NCBI GenBank assembly: GCA_030593425.1
Contig: JAUVHF010000041.1
Location: 1 to 11,190, forward strand
Source of the DNA: Anaerolineales bacterium
Lineage (GTDB): Bacteria > Chloroflexota > Anaerolineae > UBA7937
Direction of reading: 5' to 3'
Length of the DNA stretch: 11,190 nucleotides
Positions 1 to 9,200 of the stretch are shown piece by piece. Under the pieces are notes generated by a model. That model saw only the letters and a list, made by a program, of their open reading frames with translations, did no database searches and was not told the DNA's origin. Every line of letters starts with the position of its first letter. The stretch's first letter is position 1. Position numbers and translations under genes: made by a program.

Positions 1-619
1 GCATGAGATAAGGAACCCCTTAGCGGGGATAGGGGCAGGGGTGCAGCATTTAGCGGAGAAGATAGGGAGGGAGGATCCTAAGTATGAGAGTTTAGAGATG
101 ATCATGAGGGAGAGTGAGAGGGTGAACAGGATTATAGAGGATATATTGATGATCTCTCGACCTGTTAGGCTGCACCTGGCACCATGTAATGTAGTGGAGG
201 TTATAGAGGAGGTGTTGGACAGGTTTGAGGGGAAGGCGGAATCGAAAGGGGTGAAGGTAAGCAAATATTATGGCCCCGTCGTGCCCTTGGTGAGAGGAGA
301 CGGGGCGAAGTTGGGTCAGGCTCTATCGAATTTGATATTAAACGGCATAGAGGCTATGCCTGATGGTGGGGAGTTAAGGGTGATGGTGACGAGTGAGAGG
401 GGGCATGTGGAGGTAGAGGTAAGGGACAGTGGGTTAGGGATAAGGGAGGAGGATAGGGGGAAGATATTTGAGCCCTTTTGGAGCAGGAAGCCAGGGGGGA
501 CGGGGTTAGGGTTAGCGATAGCGAAGAGGATAATAGAGGAGCATGGGGGGGAGATAAGGGTAGAGAGTGAGGAGAGTAAGGGGAGTGTGTTCATAGTGCG
601 GATACCGATGGAGGGGTGA
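1..619 (+). CDS. Sensor histidine kinase, NtrB/ZraS-like, 3' part (5' end outside window)
   Basis: This is the cytoplasmic catalytic half of a two-component sensor kinase, which autophosphorylates on His and passes the phosphate to a response regulator. The reading frame is already open at the window edge. The first complete codon, at 2-4, is the His of the H-box (HEIRNPLAGI), the dimerisation/phospho-acceptor motif, so the GTG at 41 is internal and not the start. Further on are the N-box (NLILNGIEAM, about 320-360), the G1 box (DSGLGI), the F-box (IFEPFWSRK) and the G2 box (GGTGLGLAIAKRI), all expected of a GHKL ATPase domain. The sensing and membrane parts lie upstream and are not visible. 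The stop lies next to the start of the NtrC-type regulator, its evident partner. Codon use is odd: the strand is very G-rich and C-poor (see findings). Kinase identity is seen directly; the NtrB/ZraS grouping is inferred from the H-box type and the neighbour. Confidence 0.93.
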   Translation, partial: HEIRNPLAGIGAGVQHLAEKIGREDPKYESLEMIMRESERVNRIIEDILMISRPVRLHLAPCNVVEVIEEVLDRFEGKAESKGVKVSKYYGPVVPLVRGDGAKLGQALSNLILNGIEAMPDGGELRVMVTSERGHVEVEVRDSGLGIREEDRGKIFEPFWSRKPGGTGLGLAIAKRIIEEHGGEIRVESEESKGSVFIVRIPMEG

Positions 620-621
620 GG

Positions 622-1995
622 ATGGGGGGAGTGATATTGATCATCGATGATGAGGAGACCTTAAGTTATTTTTTGAAGGAATCATTGAGCGAGGAAGGGT
701 ATGAGGTCCTCCTAGCCCGGACCGGTGGCGAAGGGCTTAAACTCCTGGATGAGAAGGAGGTTGATCTAGTCCTTCTGGACCTGAGATTGCCGGATATCGA
801 GGGGTCAGAAGTCTTGAAGGAGATAAAAGCCTCTGGCGGGGAGATGCCGGTGATGATGCTCACCGGGTACGGGACGATAGACAGCGCCGTGGAAGCGATG
901 AAGTTGGGGGCCTATGATTATATAGAGAAGCCTCCGGACTTGACCGCTCTCAAACTCGTCGTAGCCCGGGCCTTGGAATCGTGGGCCCTGCGGCAGGAGA
1001 TCCGAAGGCTGCGTACTCAAAAGGAGCAGGAACTGACCTGGATAGTGGGGCAGAGCCCAGAGATGAAGAGCATCGCCCGGCTGGTGGAGAGGATAGCCCC
1101 TAGTAAGGCTACGATCCTGATCCAGGGGGAGAGCGGGACAGGCAAGGAGGTGATCGCCCGGGCGATCCACCGCCAGAGCGACCGGAGAGATAAGCGTTTC
1201 GTAGCCATCAACTGCGCGGCTATCCCCGAGGCGCTCTTGGAGAGCGAACTCTTCGGCTATGAAGCGGGGGCCTTCACCGACGCCAAGCGCCAGAAGAAGG
1301 GGATCTTCGAGATGGCCGATGGGGGTACCCTCTTCTTAGATGAGATATCAGGTATGCGGTTGGAGATGCAGGCTAAACTGCTGCGGGTTCTGGAATGGGG
1401 GAACCTGAGGCGTCTGGGGGGGACGAAGGATATCAAAGTGGATTTGCGGATCATCGCCGCCACCAATCGAGATATCAAAGGGCTCATAGAAGAAGGGGGT
1501 TTTCGCGAGGATCTCTTCTATCGCTTAAGCGTGGTGGTCATCGACGCCCCACCCCTGCGGGACAGGCTGAAAGATATAGGCCTCTTTGTGGCCGCCTTTG
1601 TGGCCGACTTTTCCGAATCCATGGGGAAGAGCGTTAGAGGGATCTCCGAGGAGGCTATGCGCCTCTTGCGAGGGTACGGGTGGCCGGGTAACGTCCGCGA
1701 GTTGAGAAACGTGATAGAGCGAGCGGTAATCCTCTGCGAGGGGGAGGAGATAGAGCCCAGACACCTCCCGGCGGAGATAGTAGAGAGGCAAAGGATCCCG
1801 CGCCTGGCTCCCAGCCTAGAAGTCTCCCTGGATGAGGAGGGGATAGACCTCAAGAGGACGGTGGCCGAGTTCGAGAAGCGGATGATAGAGGAGGCTCTGC
1901 GGAAGACCGACGGAAATCAGAGCCAGGCCGCCAGGCTCCTGGGGATAAGCCGGGATATTCTAAGGTACTCCTTGCAGAAGTATAATCTGGGTTGA
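622..1995 (+). CDS. NtrC-family sigma-54-dependent response regulator
   Basis: A phosphorylation-controlled enhancer-binding protein that uses ATP hydrolysis to open sigma-54 RNA polymerase complexes. Three domains are visible. The receiver (residues about 1-120) has the acidic pair in LIIDDEE, the acceptor Asp in LLDLRLPD (about residue 53), and the conserved Thr/Lys in MLTGYG and IEKPP. The AAA+ domain has Walker A GESGTGKE (near residue 170), the sigma-54 contact loop as GAFTDA (about 216-221, where the usual motif is GAFTGA), Walker B GGTLFLDEI and a GWPGNVREL motif. The C-terminal Fis-type helix-turn-helix is NQSQAARLLGISRDILR. Length (about 457 aa) is normal for the family. I chose ATG 622 because GGAGG sits 7 nt upstream; an in-frame GTG at 616 overlapping the kinase stop by 4 bp is the alternative. 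It is adjacent to the kinase and upstream of a sigma-54 promoter at 2431, which it probably activates (inference). Confidence 0.96.
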   Translation: MGGVILIIDDEETLSYFLKESLSEEGYEVLLARTGGEGLKLLDEKEVDLVLLDLRLPDIEGSEVLKEIKASGGEMPVMMLTGYGTIDSAVEAMKLGAYDYIEKPPDLTALKLVVARALESWALRQEIRRLRTQKEQELTWIVGQSPEMKSIARLVERIAPSKATILIQGESGTGKEVIARAIHRQSDRRDKRFVAINCAAIPEALLESELFGYEAGAFTDAKRQKKGIFEMADGGTLFLDEISGMRLEMQAKLLRVLEWGNLRRLGGTKDIKVDLRIIAATNRDIKGLIEEGGFREDLFYRLSVVVIDAPPLRDRLKDIGLFVAAFVADFSESMGKSVRGISEEAMRLLRGYGWPGNVRELRNVIERAVILCEGEEIEPRHLPAEIVERQRIPRLAPSLEVSLDEEGIDLKRTVAEFEKRMIEEALRKTDGNQSQAARLLGISRDILRYSLQKYNLG

Positions 1996-2084
1996 GGCAC
2001 CTCTTACGGGTGTTGGCAGAAGTAAGTATGCTTGTCTAGTCCCACCTTGACGCCACGAATTAACTACATCTGTTATGGCGAAGC

Positions 2085-2117
2085 CAAGAACGTCGCAGGT
2101 AAACTGCGACGTTCTTG
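2085..2117 (+). terminator. Perfect 14-bp stem-loop, possible transcript end of the two-component operon
   Basis: CAAGAACGTCGCAG (2085-2098) is exactly complementary to CTGCGACGTTCTTG (2104-2117), with a 5-nt loop GTAAA. It lies about 90 nt after the NtrC-type stop. The stem is strong, but no run of T follows (next bases are CTGGTGCC), so it is not a textbook intrinsic terminator. It could be a 3' stabilising hairpin, a DNA-binding palindrome or a mobile-element remnant. The structure is seen directly; the role is a guess. Confidence 0.45.
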
Positions 2118-2122
2118 CTGGT

Positions 2123-2165
2123 GCCGGATTTCCCAGGTCTGCGGCACGGGGTCGCCAAATCCGGC
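2123..2165. repeat. 9-bp inverted repeat GCCGGATTT/AAATCCGGC
   Basis: The arms at 2123-2131 and 2157-2165 pair perfectly across 25 nt, and two wobble pairs plus a G-C pair can extend the stem to 12. GTGCC (2121-2125) can alternatively pair with GGCAC (2143-2147), so two mutually exclusive folds exist. This follows the 14-bp hairpin directly, giving two structured elements in tandem. Function unknown. Confidence 0.5.
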
Positions 2166-2186
2166 GTCAGCGGTCAAGAGATTTGT

Positions 2187-2216
2187 GTAAAATTCCCCAT
2201 TAAGTAAAAACCCCCA
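2187..2216. repeat. Two 13-nt direct repeats, GTAAAA-N2-CCCCA
   Basis: GTAAAATTCCCCA (2187-2199) and GTAAAAACCCCCA (2204-2216) agree at 11 of 13 positions with a 17-nt period. Short A-run/C-run direct repeats like these occur at the ends of some insertion sequences (IS21-type ends carry multiple transposase-binding repeats), but no transposase is present. It may be a decayed element end or a protein-binding site; neither is shown. Confidence 0.3.
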
Positions 2217-2341
2217 AGCTATCCCTGCGGTTTTCGGCCTCTGTGGGTCCACTGACAGGTCGCCTCATTTGCTGCTTCCAACTTTTACGAGTTCGGCAAC
2301 AGTTCTACTACGCTAGACCTTAGCCCTATTTGCGCTTAACC

Positions 2342-2355
2342 CACAATATGTTGTG
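2342..2355. promoter_or_regulatory. Palindrome CACAA-TATG-TTGTG, candidate upstream activator site
   Basis: A 5-bp perfect inverted repeat with a 4-nt spacer. It lies roughly 100-115 bp upstream of the start point predicted for the sigma-54 promoter at 2431-2446, within the usual distance for an NtrC-family enhancer. The half-site TTGTGTAA (2351-2358) recurs at 2183-2190. Assignment to the NtrC-type regulator encoded at 622-1995 is inference from geometry only. Confidence 0.4.
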
Positions 2356-2363
2356 TAACCCCC

Positions 2364-2397
2364 TAGCCGCTGGTCTCTCCATGAGGGCCAGCGGTTA
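2364..2397. repeat. 10-bp stem-loop TAGCCGCTGG/CCAGCGGTTA
   Basis: The arms at 2364-2373 and 2388-2397 pair with one G-U and enclose 14 nt. It is flanked by AACCCACA (2338-2345) and its complement TGTGGGTT (2415-2422), so a larger cruciform-like fold can form around it. It sits just upstream of the sigma-54 promoter, between the candidate activator site and the -24 element, where DNA looping would occur. Role unknown; a terminator is unlikely because no T-run follows. Confidence 0.4.
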
Positions 2398-2430
2398 CTT
2401 CGCCCTTTCGTAAATGTGGGTTTCAAGGCC

Positions 2431-2446
2431 TGGCACAGTTCTTGCA
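2431..2446 (+). promoter_or_regulatory. Sigma-54 (-24/-12) promoter of the receiver-NACHT-protease operon
   Basis: TGGCACAGTTCTTGCA matches the sigma-54 consensus TGGCAC-R-N4-TTGCW at every specified position, with the GG (2432-2433) and GC (2444-2445) dinucleotides separated by the required 10 nt. Transcription would begin near 2457, just after the AT-rich ATATATA, leaving a 5' leader of about 58 nt before the ATG at 2515. Dependence on an activator ATPase is a property of this promoter class, and a suitable activator is encoded immediately upstream. Confidence 0.92.
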
Positions 2447-2514
2447 AGAATATATAGGTGGAAGGAACAGTAGCATGAGTCTTGCCACGATGAATAGGGG
2501 GAGGTCCTCGAAGG

Positions 2515-2910
2515 ATGAATCCTAAGCCGATACGGATATTAGTCGCTGATGACGAGAGGACCCTTTCCTTTTTCTTGCAGAAGAGCCTGGAAGCGGATGA
2601 TGGTTCCTACTGTGTAGAGACGAGCCATTCTGGGGCCGAAGCTCTGGTGAAGATAGTCCGGACCCCCTTCGACCTGGTCATCGCCGACTTGAGGATGCCA
2701 GGGCTGGATGGCCTCCGACTGGTGAAGCATGCCCGAAACCTCAACTCTTCGACCCAGGCTATTCTCATGACCGCCTACGGCTCCGACGGGGCCGAGGCGG
2801 CGGCCAAAGAGATGGGCGTGGAATATATCACCAAGCCTTTCGCTATGGAGGATATGAAGAGACTGGTCCGCAAGGCTACGCGGGCCCAAGAAAAGGAGAG
2901 AGAAAGATGA
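2515..2910 (+). CDS. Stand-alone CheY-like response regulator (receiver only)
   Basis: A 131-residue single receiver domain with no output domain, so it must act by protein contact or as a phosphate relay/sink. The acidic pair is D12-D13 (ILVADDE), the acceptor is D58 (VIADLRMPG), the switch Thr is T86 (LMTAYG) and the conserved Lys is K107 (ITKPF); all key residues are intact. The C-terminal tail is highly charged (ATRAQEKERER). The start at ATG 2515 is supported by AGGGGGAGG 10 nt upstream. It is first in an operon behind the sigma-54 promoter and overlaps the next gene by 4 bp (ATGA), so the two are probably translationally coupled. Its kinase could be the one at 1-619 or one elsewhere. 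A role in gating the downstream NACHT machine is inference. Confidence 0.94.
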   Translation: MNPKPIRILVADDERTLSFFLQKSLEADDGSYCVETSHSGAEALVKIVRTPFDLVIADLRMPGLDGLRLVKHARNLNSSTQAILMTAYGSDGAEAAAKEMGVEYITKPFAMEDMKRLVRKATRAQEKERER

Positions 2911-3224
2911 TGAGCCTTGAAGAGATCAAACTAGCCATGACCGTGATCCTTTTCCTCATCGGGGTGGTGGCCAGTATCTCCGGCCTCTGGATCATCATGG
3001 CTAAAGAGTACCATAGTGCCATGCGCCAGCTCTCCACCCAGTCGATCAGGATCAGTGGCCGAGCCGTGACTCAGGACGCCGTGGCTCCGGTCATCGACTC
3101 TGCTGCCCGGCTGGTGGAAGCGATAAGCCAGCTGATCCGCACGGCGGCTGGCATCGGAGCCTTCCTCTGCATAGTGGGGGTCGGGATCTGTGTGGTTGCC
3201 TTCTGGATGACAACTAGGCTGTGA
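2907..3224 (+). CDS. Small two-helix membrane protein of unknown family
   Basis: A 105-residue protein with two hydrophobic segments, about residues 9-31 (many Ile/Val/Leu plus Trp28) and 81-101 (rich in Gly, Val, Ile and Cys), joined by about 50 polar residues. The linker is probably helical (for example DAVAPVIDSAARLVEAISQL) and carries several Arg residues, so a cytoplasmic loop is plausible, but topology cannot be fixed by eye. There is no signal-peptide cleavage site and no catalytic motif I recognise. The start ATG at 2907 overlaps the receiver stop (ATGA) with GGAG upstream; ATG 2910 is an equally possible start. It lies between a receiver and a NACHT NTPase in one operon, which suggests a membrane anchor or adaptor for that machine. 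That is inference; holin-like or pore-forming activity is another possibility. Confidence 0.82.
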   Translation: MMSLEEIKLAMTVILFLIGVVASISGLWIIMAKEYHSAMRQLSTQSIRISGRAVTQDAVAPVIDSAARLVEAISQLIRTAAGIGAFLCIVGVGICVVAFWMTTRL

Positions 3225-3233
3225 GGTGGCCAA

Positions 3234-6200
3234 GTGGCCGAATATAAGGGAGACGGCGAGCCGAGAGAGGTAACAGCCGTCGAGGAGGTTGCCCCTATCT
3301 TGAGGCGGTACCGAAAGGCCGTCCAAGACGAATTGGGGGAGGTGAGGGAAGGGTACGTCCCTCTCCGGCTAGTGGAGGTGACTCCCGACGGGGAGGCTAT
3401 TACTCCCAGGGGGATGGAGGCGCTGGCGGCCAACGAGAGGTTGGTTATCCTAGGAGCGCCAGGCTCCGGGAAGAGCACTCTTCTTGCCTACCTGGCCTAT
3501 GAGCACGCTCGCCAGGGCGAGAACCCCTTCTTCCTGGACCTCTCACTTTTGGCCCCGGGTGAGGGGCTGAGAGAGATGGTGACCAGGGTTCTAGCCGACT
3601 ACGGTTTGGAGGCCTCTTCCTCCACCGTGGACTACCTCCGGGAGGAACCGCACCTTCTCCTCTTGGATAACCTAGATCAGGTCACCAATAATTACTGTTT
3701 AGAGGAACTGGAACGACTACTGAGTGAGGCGAAGGGTTTCGTCCTCGCCTGTCGGGAGGGGGATTACCCAGCCTATGCCCGTTGGCTGGAGAAAGTGAAG
3801 AGGCTAAAGATCCAACGCTTCTCCGATGAGGATATCCGCCGCTATCTCTCCCTTCAGTTACCCGAGAGCATGATCCTAGAGGTGGAGAAGAGGCTCCGCG
3901 CACAACCGGAACTTTGGGATCTAGTTCATACCCCTCTCTTCCTGCGTAGTTTGCGGGAACTCCTAGCCGATCCGGGAGCCGAGGGGGATTGGTGGAACGC
4001 CACTCGCATCATCGAGAGAGCCGTCCGCGCTCTTCTGGCCGAATATGAGAAAGAGGAAGTCAAGGAAATAGAGGAAGCCCTCTCTCGTGGAGCCATGAAG
4101 ACTCTCGAATCGGGCGAGTCCAAGGTGGATAGAGGAGCCCTTGAGGGTGGCTCTGGTAGGCAGCCAATGGTGGCCAGGCTTTTGGTTAGTGGTCTATTGG
4201 TGCGTACCCCTGACCGGGAAGGGGTGCAGTTTCTCCACCCCTTGGTGCAGGAGTATTTCGCCGCCCGGGCCTTGGCTGAGGATGGCTGGAAGGGGGATGC
4301 CCAAGAGTGGGAGGGAGCCATCGTCCAGGCTTATAATTTCGCTCCCGATCGCCTCGACTACCTGCGCCGTCTTCTTACAAACGGCAACGGCTCCTCTTTG
4401 GCGGCTCTCTGCCTAGCCCGCAACGAGAGCCCAGACGGCTCTCTCTCGCTCCTCAAATCTCTCCTCCAGGAGATAGATGAAGGGACCTCTTATCAGTTGG
4501 GCTTGGCCTTCAAGAAGGTGGAGCGGTACACCGATGCTTCCTTCTGCCTGGAACGGGCTCTTGAGGGGTCGCTTCATCTGTTGGGGTTCGCCGAGAAGTA
4601 CGGCCCCAAGGAGAGCGAGCGTCCGAAGCCAGAACAGACGATCCTCAAGCGGAATAAAGGGGTGGTCTACCGGGAGATGCAACAACTGGACCAGGCGGTC
4701 CAGGAGTTGGAGGAGGCTCTAGAATCCGCCGGGGCCACCTATGTGGACACCTATCACGAGTTGGGTTTGGCTTACGAGGGACAGGGCAGGTACGAGGAGG
4801 CTCTTACCGCCTTCCGCCAGGCGATAGCCCTTGAGCCCGAGGTGGCTATCTACCATTATGCCGCGGGAAGAGCCTTGAGCCGTCTAGGGCGATACGAGGA
4901 GGCTCAGGAGAGGCTGGAGCAGGCCAGGTTCCTCGATGATAGGCATGCCCCCACCTTCTATGAGTTAGGCTTGGTTTACGAGAAGCAGGGTTGGCTAGAT
5001 GAGGCGTTGGCGGCCTACGAGGAAGGGGTCAGGCTCGATCCCCAGGAAGGGGGCTACCTTTGTGGGAAAGGGAGGGTTCTCTTCCGCCAGGAGAGGAAGG
5101 AAGCGGCGTTGGAGAGCCTGAGAGAGGCTTTGGCTCTCTCTCCCCAAAGGGCCGATTGGCATCACGAGTTGGGTAGCATGTTGGAGAGTCTGGGGCGGTG
5201 GGAAGAGGCGGCCGACGAGTACCACCAGGCGACTCGACTCGACCCGCAAGCAGAATACTATCACTCTTTGGGGGCCCTGGCCGCTCGTCTGGAGCGAGGA
5301 GATGAGGCTCTATCGTACCTTAGGAAGGCGACGGAACTCCTTCCCCAGGAAGCGGCTTGGCATGGCGAGCTGGCGGAACTCCTCTCCCGCCAAGGCCACT
5401 ACGAGGAGGCTCTAGCGGAGTGTCAAAAAGCCCGAGAGTTGGCCCCTCAGGAACCCAACTATCTGGAGATGGGAGCCCGCATCCATCGGCGAGGAAAGAG
5501 GTATGAGCAGGCGGCAAGGGAGGTAGAGAAGTCCTTGGCTATAGCGCCAGATCGAGCCTCGGCGCACCATGAGTTGGGACGCATCTACGAGGAGCAAGGG
5601 AGGTACGAGAAAGCCCTGGAGGAGTATACCAAGGCTCGGGATCTGGCTCCAGGGGAAGTTGAATACCTCTCCTCGCTGGGCGCTACCTATCACAGCCTGG
5701 GCCAAGAGGAACGAAGTGTCAAGGAGTTGCAAGAGGCGACTCAACTGAACTCTCATTCACATCTGGCTCATGATCGGCTAGGGGCCGCTTATGAGAGCCT
5801 GGGAGAGAGGGAGAAGGCCCAGGCCGCCTACAGAAAGGCGATAGATCTCGCGCCTCGCGAAGCCACCTATCGGCTGCATGCCGGGAGGTTGTTCCTCCGC
5901 TTCGGTCGGCTGCACGAGGCGGAGCAGGAATTGAGGGAGGCTATCCGCCTCGCGCCCCGGCAGGCGGAGGCTCATGGCCAGTTGGCCAGGGTGCTTGAAG
6001 AGCAAGGGGGGTACGAGGAGGCGATAGGGGAGTACCGAAGGGCGATTCGCCTCGCTCCCCAGGAAGCGGATTATCGCCGCCGACTGGCGGTAGTGGCCCA
6101 AAGGTTAGGGCGGCTCAACGAAGCCAAAAGCGAGATCTTAAGGGCCATGGAACTCGACCCTTCGGATGCTACCCTTTATGGCCGGCTGGGAGCCCTTGCC

Positions 6201-9200
6201 GAGAGCGATGAGCGGTATGATGAGGCGTTAAGCGAGTACCGTCGAGCGTTGGATCTCGCTCCCCAGGAGTTGGGGTTGCGAGTGAGGGCTGCGGCTGTCT
6301 ACCGGAGGTTGGGAGAGCATGAGCGAGCCTTGGAGGAACTGGATGACCTTTTGGCTCAGGGTTATGACTCCGGCGAACTGCACGCCGAAAGAGGTCAGAT
6401 CTACGAACTCCAAGGGAGGCTGGAAGAAGCGGGGCAGGAATACGAGGCTGCCATCCGCTTGGAGCCGGAGGTTCCCCGCTATCACCGCCTTAAAGGCGTC
6501 TTCCTCTACCGCCAGGGAGAGATAGAAGAAGCCCAACGAGAGTTGGAGAAAGCGTTGGACTCCGATGCCCAGGCCTATCATCAACTAGGGGTCATATGCG
6601 AGGCGAAAGGGGATATAGAGGAGGCGGTTCGCCTCTACCGTCAGGCGGTAGCCCTCTCCCCGGAGAATGCGGCTTTCCACTCCTGCCTGGGTTTGGTTTT
6701 GCGAAACCAGAACGATCTGGCCGGTGCCAGGACTGCTTTGGAAAGGGCTGTGGCTTTGGCTCCCCAGGAGGCGGAGTTGCACTACCAGTTGGGGAGCCTC
6801 TACAAGGAGCAGGGGGAGAAGGAGAAGGCGTTGTCCCAGTATCGAGAGGCTGTGGAGTTGGCTCCTTATGAGTCTCGGTACTATCAATGGTTGGGACGGG
6901 CGCTCTGGGAGGCAGGTCGCCAGGACGAGGCTGTCGCCGCCTTAGAAGAGGCGGTCACCGTCACCCCAGATGACCCCTCGCTGCGGGGGGAGTTGGCACG
7001 TCTCTTCGAAGCGCGAGGTTGGGATGAGGAGGCTTTGGAACAGCATGAGCGAGTGGCCGAGGCCGAGCCGGAACATTATGGTCGCCTGGGACAGATTTTG
7101 AGCCGACTGGGCAAGAAAGATCGAGCCCTGGCTTCCTTGGAAAAGGCGGTGGCTCTGAGACCTGATGATCCAAAGGCCCATCTTAACCTGGCTAAGATCC
7201 TGGAACTGGAAGGGCGACTTCAGGAGGCTTTGGAGGAGGCGGAGAAGGCGGTCAGTTTGGCCCCCCAGGATCCCCACTGTCACCGTCAGCGGGGGCTCCT
7301 CCTCTTAGGGATGGAGAGGTACGAGGAGGCTAAGGAAGCGTTGGAGAGAGCGATAACCCTCGACCCTCAGGATGCCCAGGCTCACCACGCTTTGGGGACC
7401 CTATATCAGCGACAAGGCTGCCTGGAGGAGGCGCTAACCCCCTACCAGAAGGCGGCCACCCTGGCTCCCAAGCGGTCTGCCTACTACCTTTCCCTGGCTG
7501 CTCTCCTCCGGGAGTTGGGGCAGGGGGATGAGGCCCTTGCTACTCTGAAGAAGGCGGCCTCTCTCGATCCCCAAGAAGCGGGGCCCCACTATCGACTGGG
7601 GGAGATCTACGAGGGACAGAAGCGGTATCAGGAGGCGGCGGCTCACTATGAGAAGGCGGCTACCCTGAAGCCGGACCAAGGAACCTACCACCGTTCCCTG
7701 GGTGGCGTCCTCGTTTCCTTGAGTCGCTGGGATGAGGCTCTGGCGGCTCTCCGGAAGGCAACCGCTCTCGACCCTGGGGAGGCTGAAGGCTGGTACCTAT
7801 TGGGCATGGCGCAAGAGGGGAAGGGGGTCTATGGGGAGGCCGCGGCGGCCTATCAGCGGGCGGCGACCATCGCCCCTCAAGAGTCGATACATCAACGCTC
7901 TCTAGGGAAGGCGCTTATGGAGGCCGGGCGTCCCCATGAGGCCTCTTCCGCTTTGGAGCAGGCTTTGGCCCTCGACCCCGAGGATCTCGATCTCTCTTTC
8001 TACTTGGGGCAGGTATATGAGGCCAGTGGAAGGCTCGAAGACGCCTACTCGAAATATGAGCAAGTGGCGGGAGTGACCCGCAGCCCTGAACATTGGTTCC
8101 AGGCGGGAACCGTAGCCCGGAAGTTAGGTTGGTACGCTAAAGCCGCCTTCGCCTTCCAGGAAGCGCTGGCTCTCCGGCCTGACTTCGCGGCTGCTCACGG
8201 CGAGTTGGGGATCGTCTATGCCCTGAAGGGGGAGCACACCAACGCGGTAAAGGAGTGCCAGAAGGCGTTGGAGTTGCAGCCTCGGAGCGCTGCTCACCGT
8301 CGCCGTCTGGGGGTTGCCTATCGGGAGATCGGTAGAGAGGAAGAGGCTTTGAGAGAACTACAGACCGCTCAGGCCCTGGCCCCTCAGGAGGCGAGCACCC
8401 AATATGAGCTGGGACGGACTTATGAGAAGATGGGTCGATGGGATAGGGCTCTGGCGGCCTTCGAGGAGGCCTCAGAATTGGCTCCTCAGGAGGGCCTCTA
8501 TCTTTACGCTCTAGGCGTGGCTCACAAGAGAATGCAGAACTACCCTCAAGCCATATCCGCTTTGGAGAGGGCGGTGGAGATGGTCCCTCAGGTGGCGGAA
8601 TGGCGGGACGCGTTGGGCGAACTTTACGAGATCGATGGAAGGTTCCAATCGGCCCTGGATCACTATCTCAAGGCCCTGGACTTGGCACCTCAGATGGCGG
8701 AATACCACCACCATACTGCTTCAGCCTACCGCCAGATGAGGCGATACGATAAGGTCCTGGAGCACCTAGAGAGGGCTATTCAGTTACAGCCCGGGAATGG
8801 CCGCTTATATGGTGAACTGGGCGACGCCTATGAGCGCCAAAAACGGTACGAGGAGGCAGGAGAAGCCTACCGGCGGGTTCTGGAACTGGACTCTCAGGAG
8901 CCTATGCACTGGATAAACCTGGGAGCGATCCAGGAGAAGCAGGGTCACAAGCGGGAAGCGATCGCCAGTTTCCAAGAGGCTCTGAAACTAGGCGGGACCT
9001 ATGCCCCGGCCTACGAGCACCTGGGGCGGCTCTATGAGAACTCTAGTAGGCTCACCGAAGCGCTGGAGAACTATAAGAGGGCTATGGAGGTCATGCCCCA
9101 GAACGCCAACTACCGGTACCGGGTGGGCGTGATTCGAGGAAAACTGGGACAATATCACGAAGCGATAGAGGAACTTAGGAAGGCCGTGGAACTCTCGCCG

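Larger units (their letters stand above)
1996..2514. other. Intergenic regulatory region between the two operons
   Basis: About 520 bp with no convincing gene on either strand. It contains, in order: a perfect 14-bp hairpin (2085-2117), a 9-bp inverted repeat (2123-2165), a pair of 13-nt direct repeats (2187-2216), a 14-bp palindrome (2342-2355), a 10-bp stem (2364-2397), a sigma-54 promoter (2431-2446) and the ribosome-binding site of the next gene (AGGGGGAGG, 2496-2504). The reverse-strand reading of 2160-2330 is broken by stops, so if an insertion sequence once lay here only scraps remain. Composition differs from the purine-rich coding strands around it. Confidence 0.8.

Noticed and set aside
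41..619. A short kinase-like gene starting at GTG 41
   Set aside because: The same frame is open upstream to base 2 and encodes the H-box histidine motif, so GTG 41 is internal.
2011..2032. A second sigma-54-like promoter beginning TTGGCAG just after the regulator gene
   Set aside because: The GC of the -12 element is not at the required spacing (TA lies there), so it does not fit the class.
2160..2330. Degraded gene on the minus strand of the spacer
   Set aside because: The reverse-strand frames are broken by stops every 10-25 codons and no motif is recognisable.
2474..2524. A 16-codon leader ORF (ATG at 2474, stop at 2522) preceded by GGAAGGA and overlapping the receiver start
   Set aside because: Too short and compositionally plain to call; the receiver has its own strong ribosome-binding site at 2496-2504. 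It could matter for coupling but nothing in the sequence demands it.
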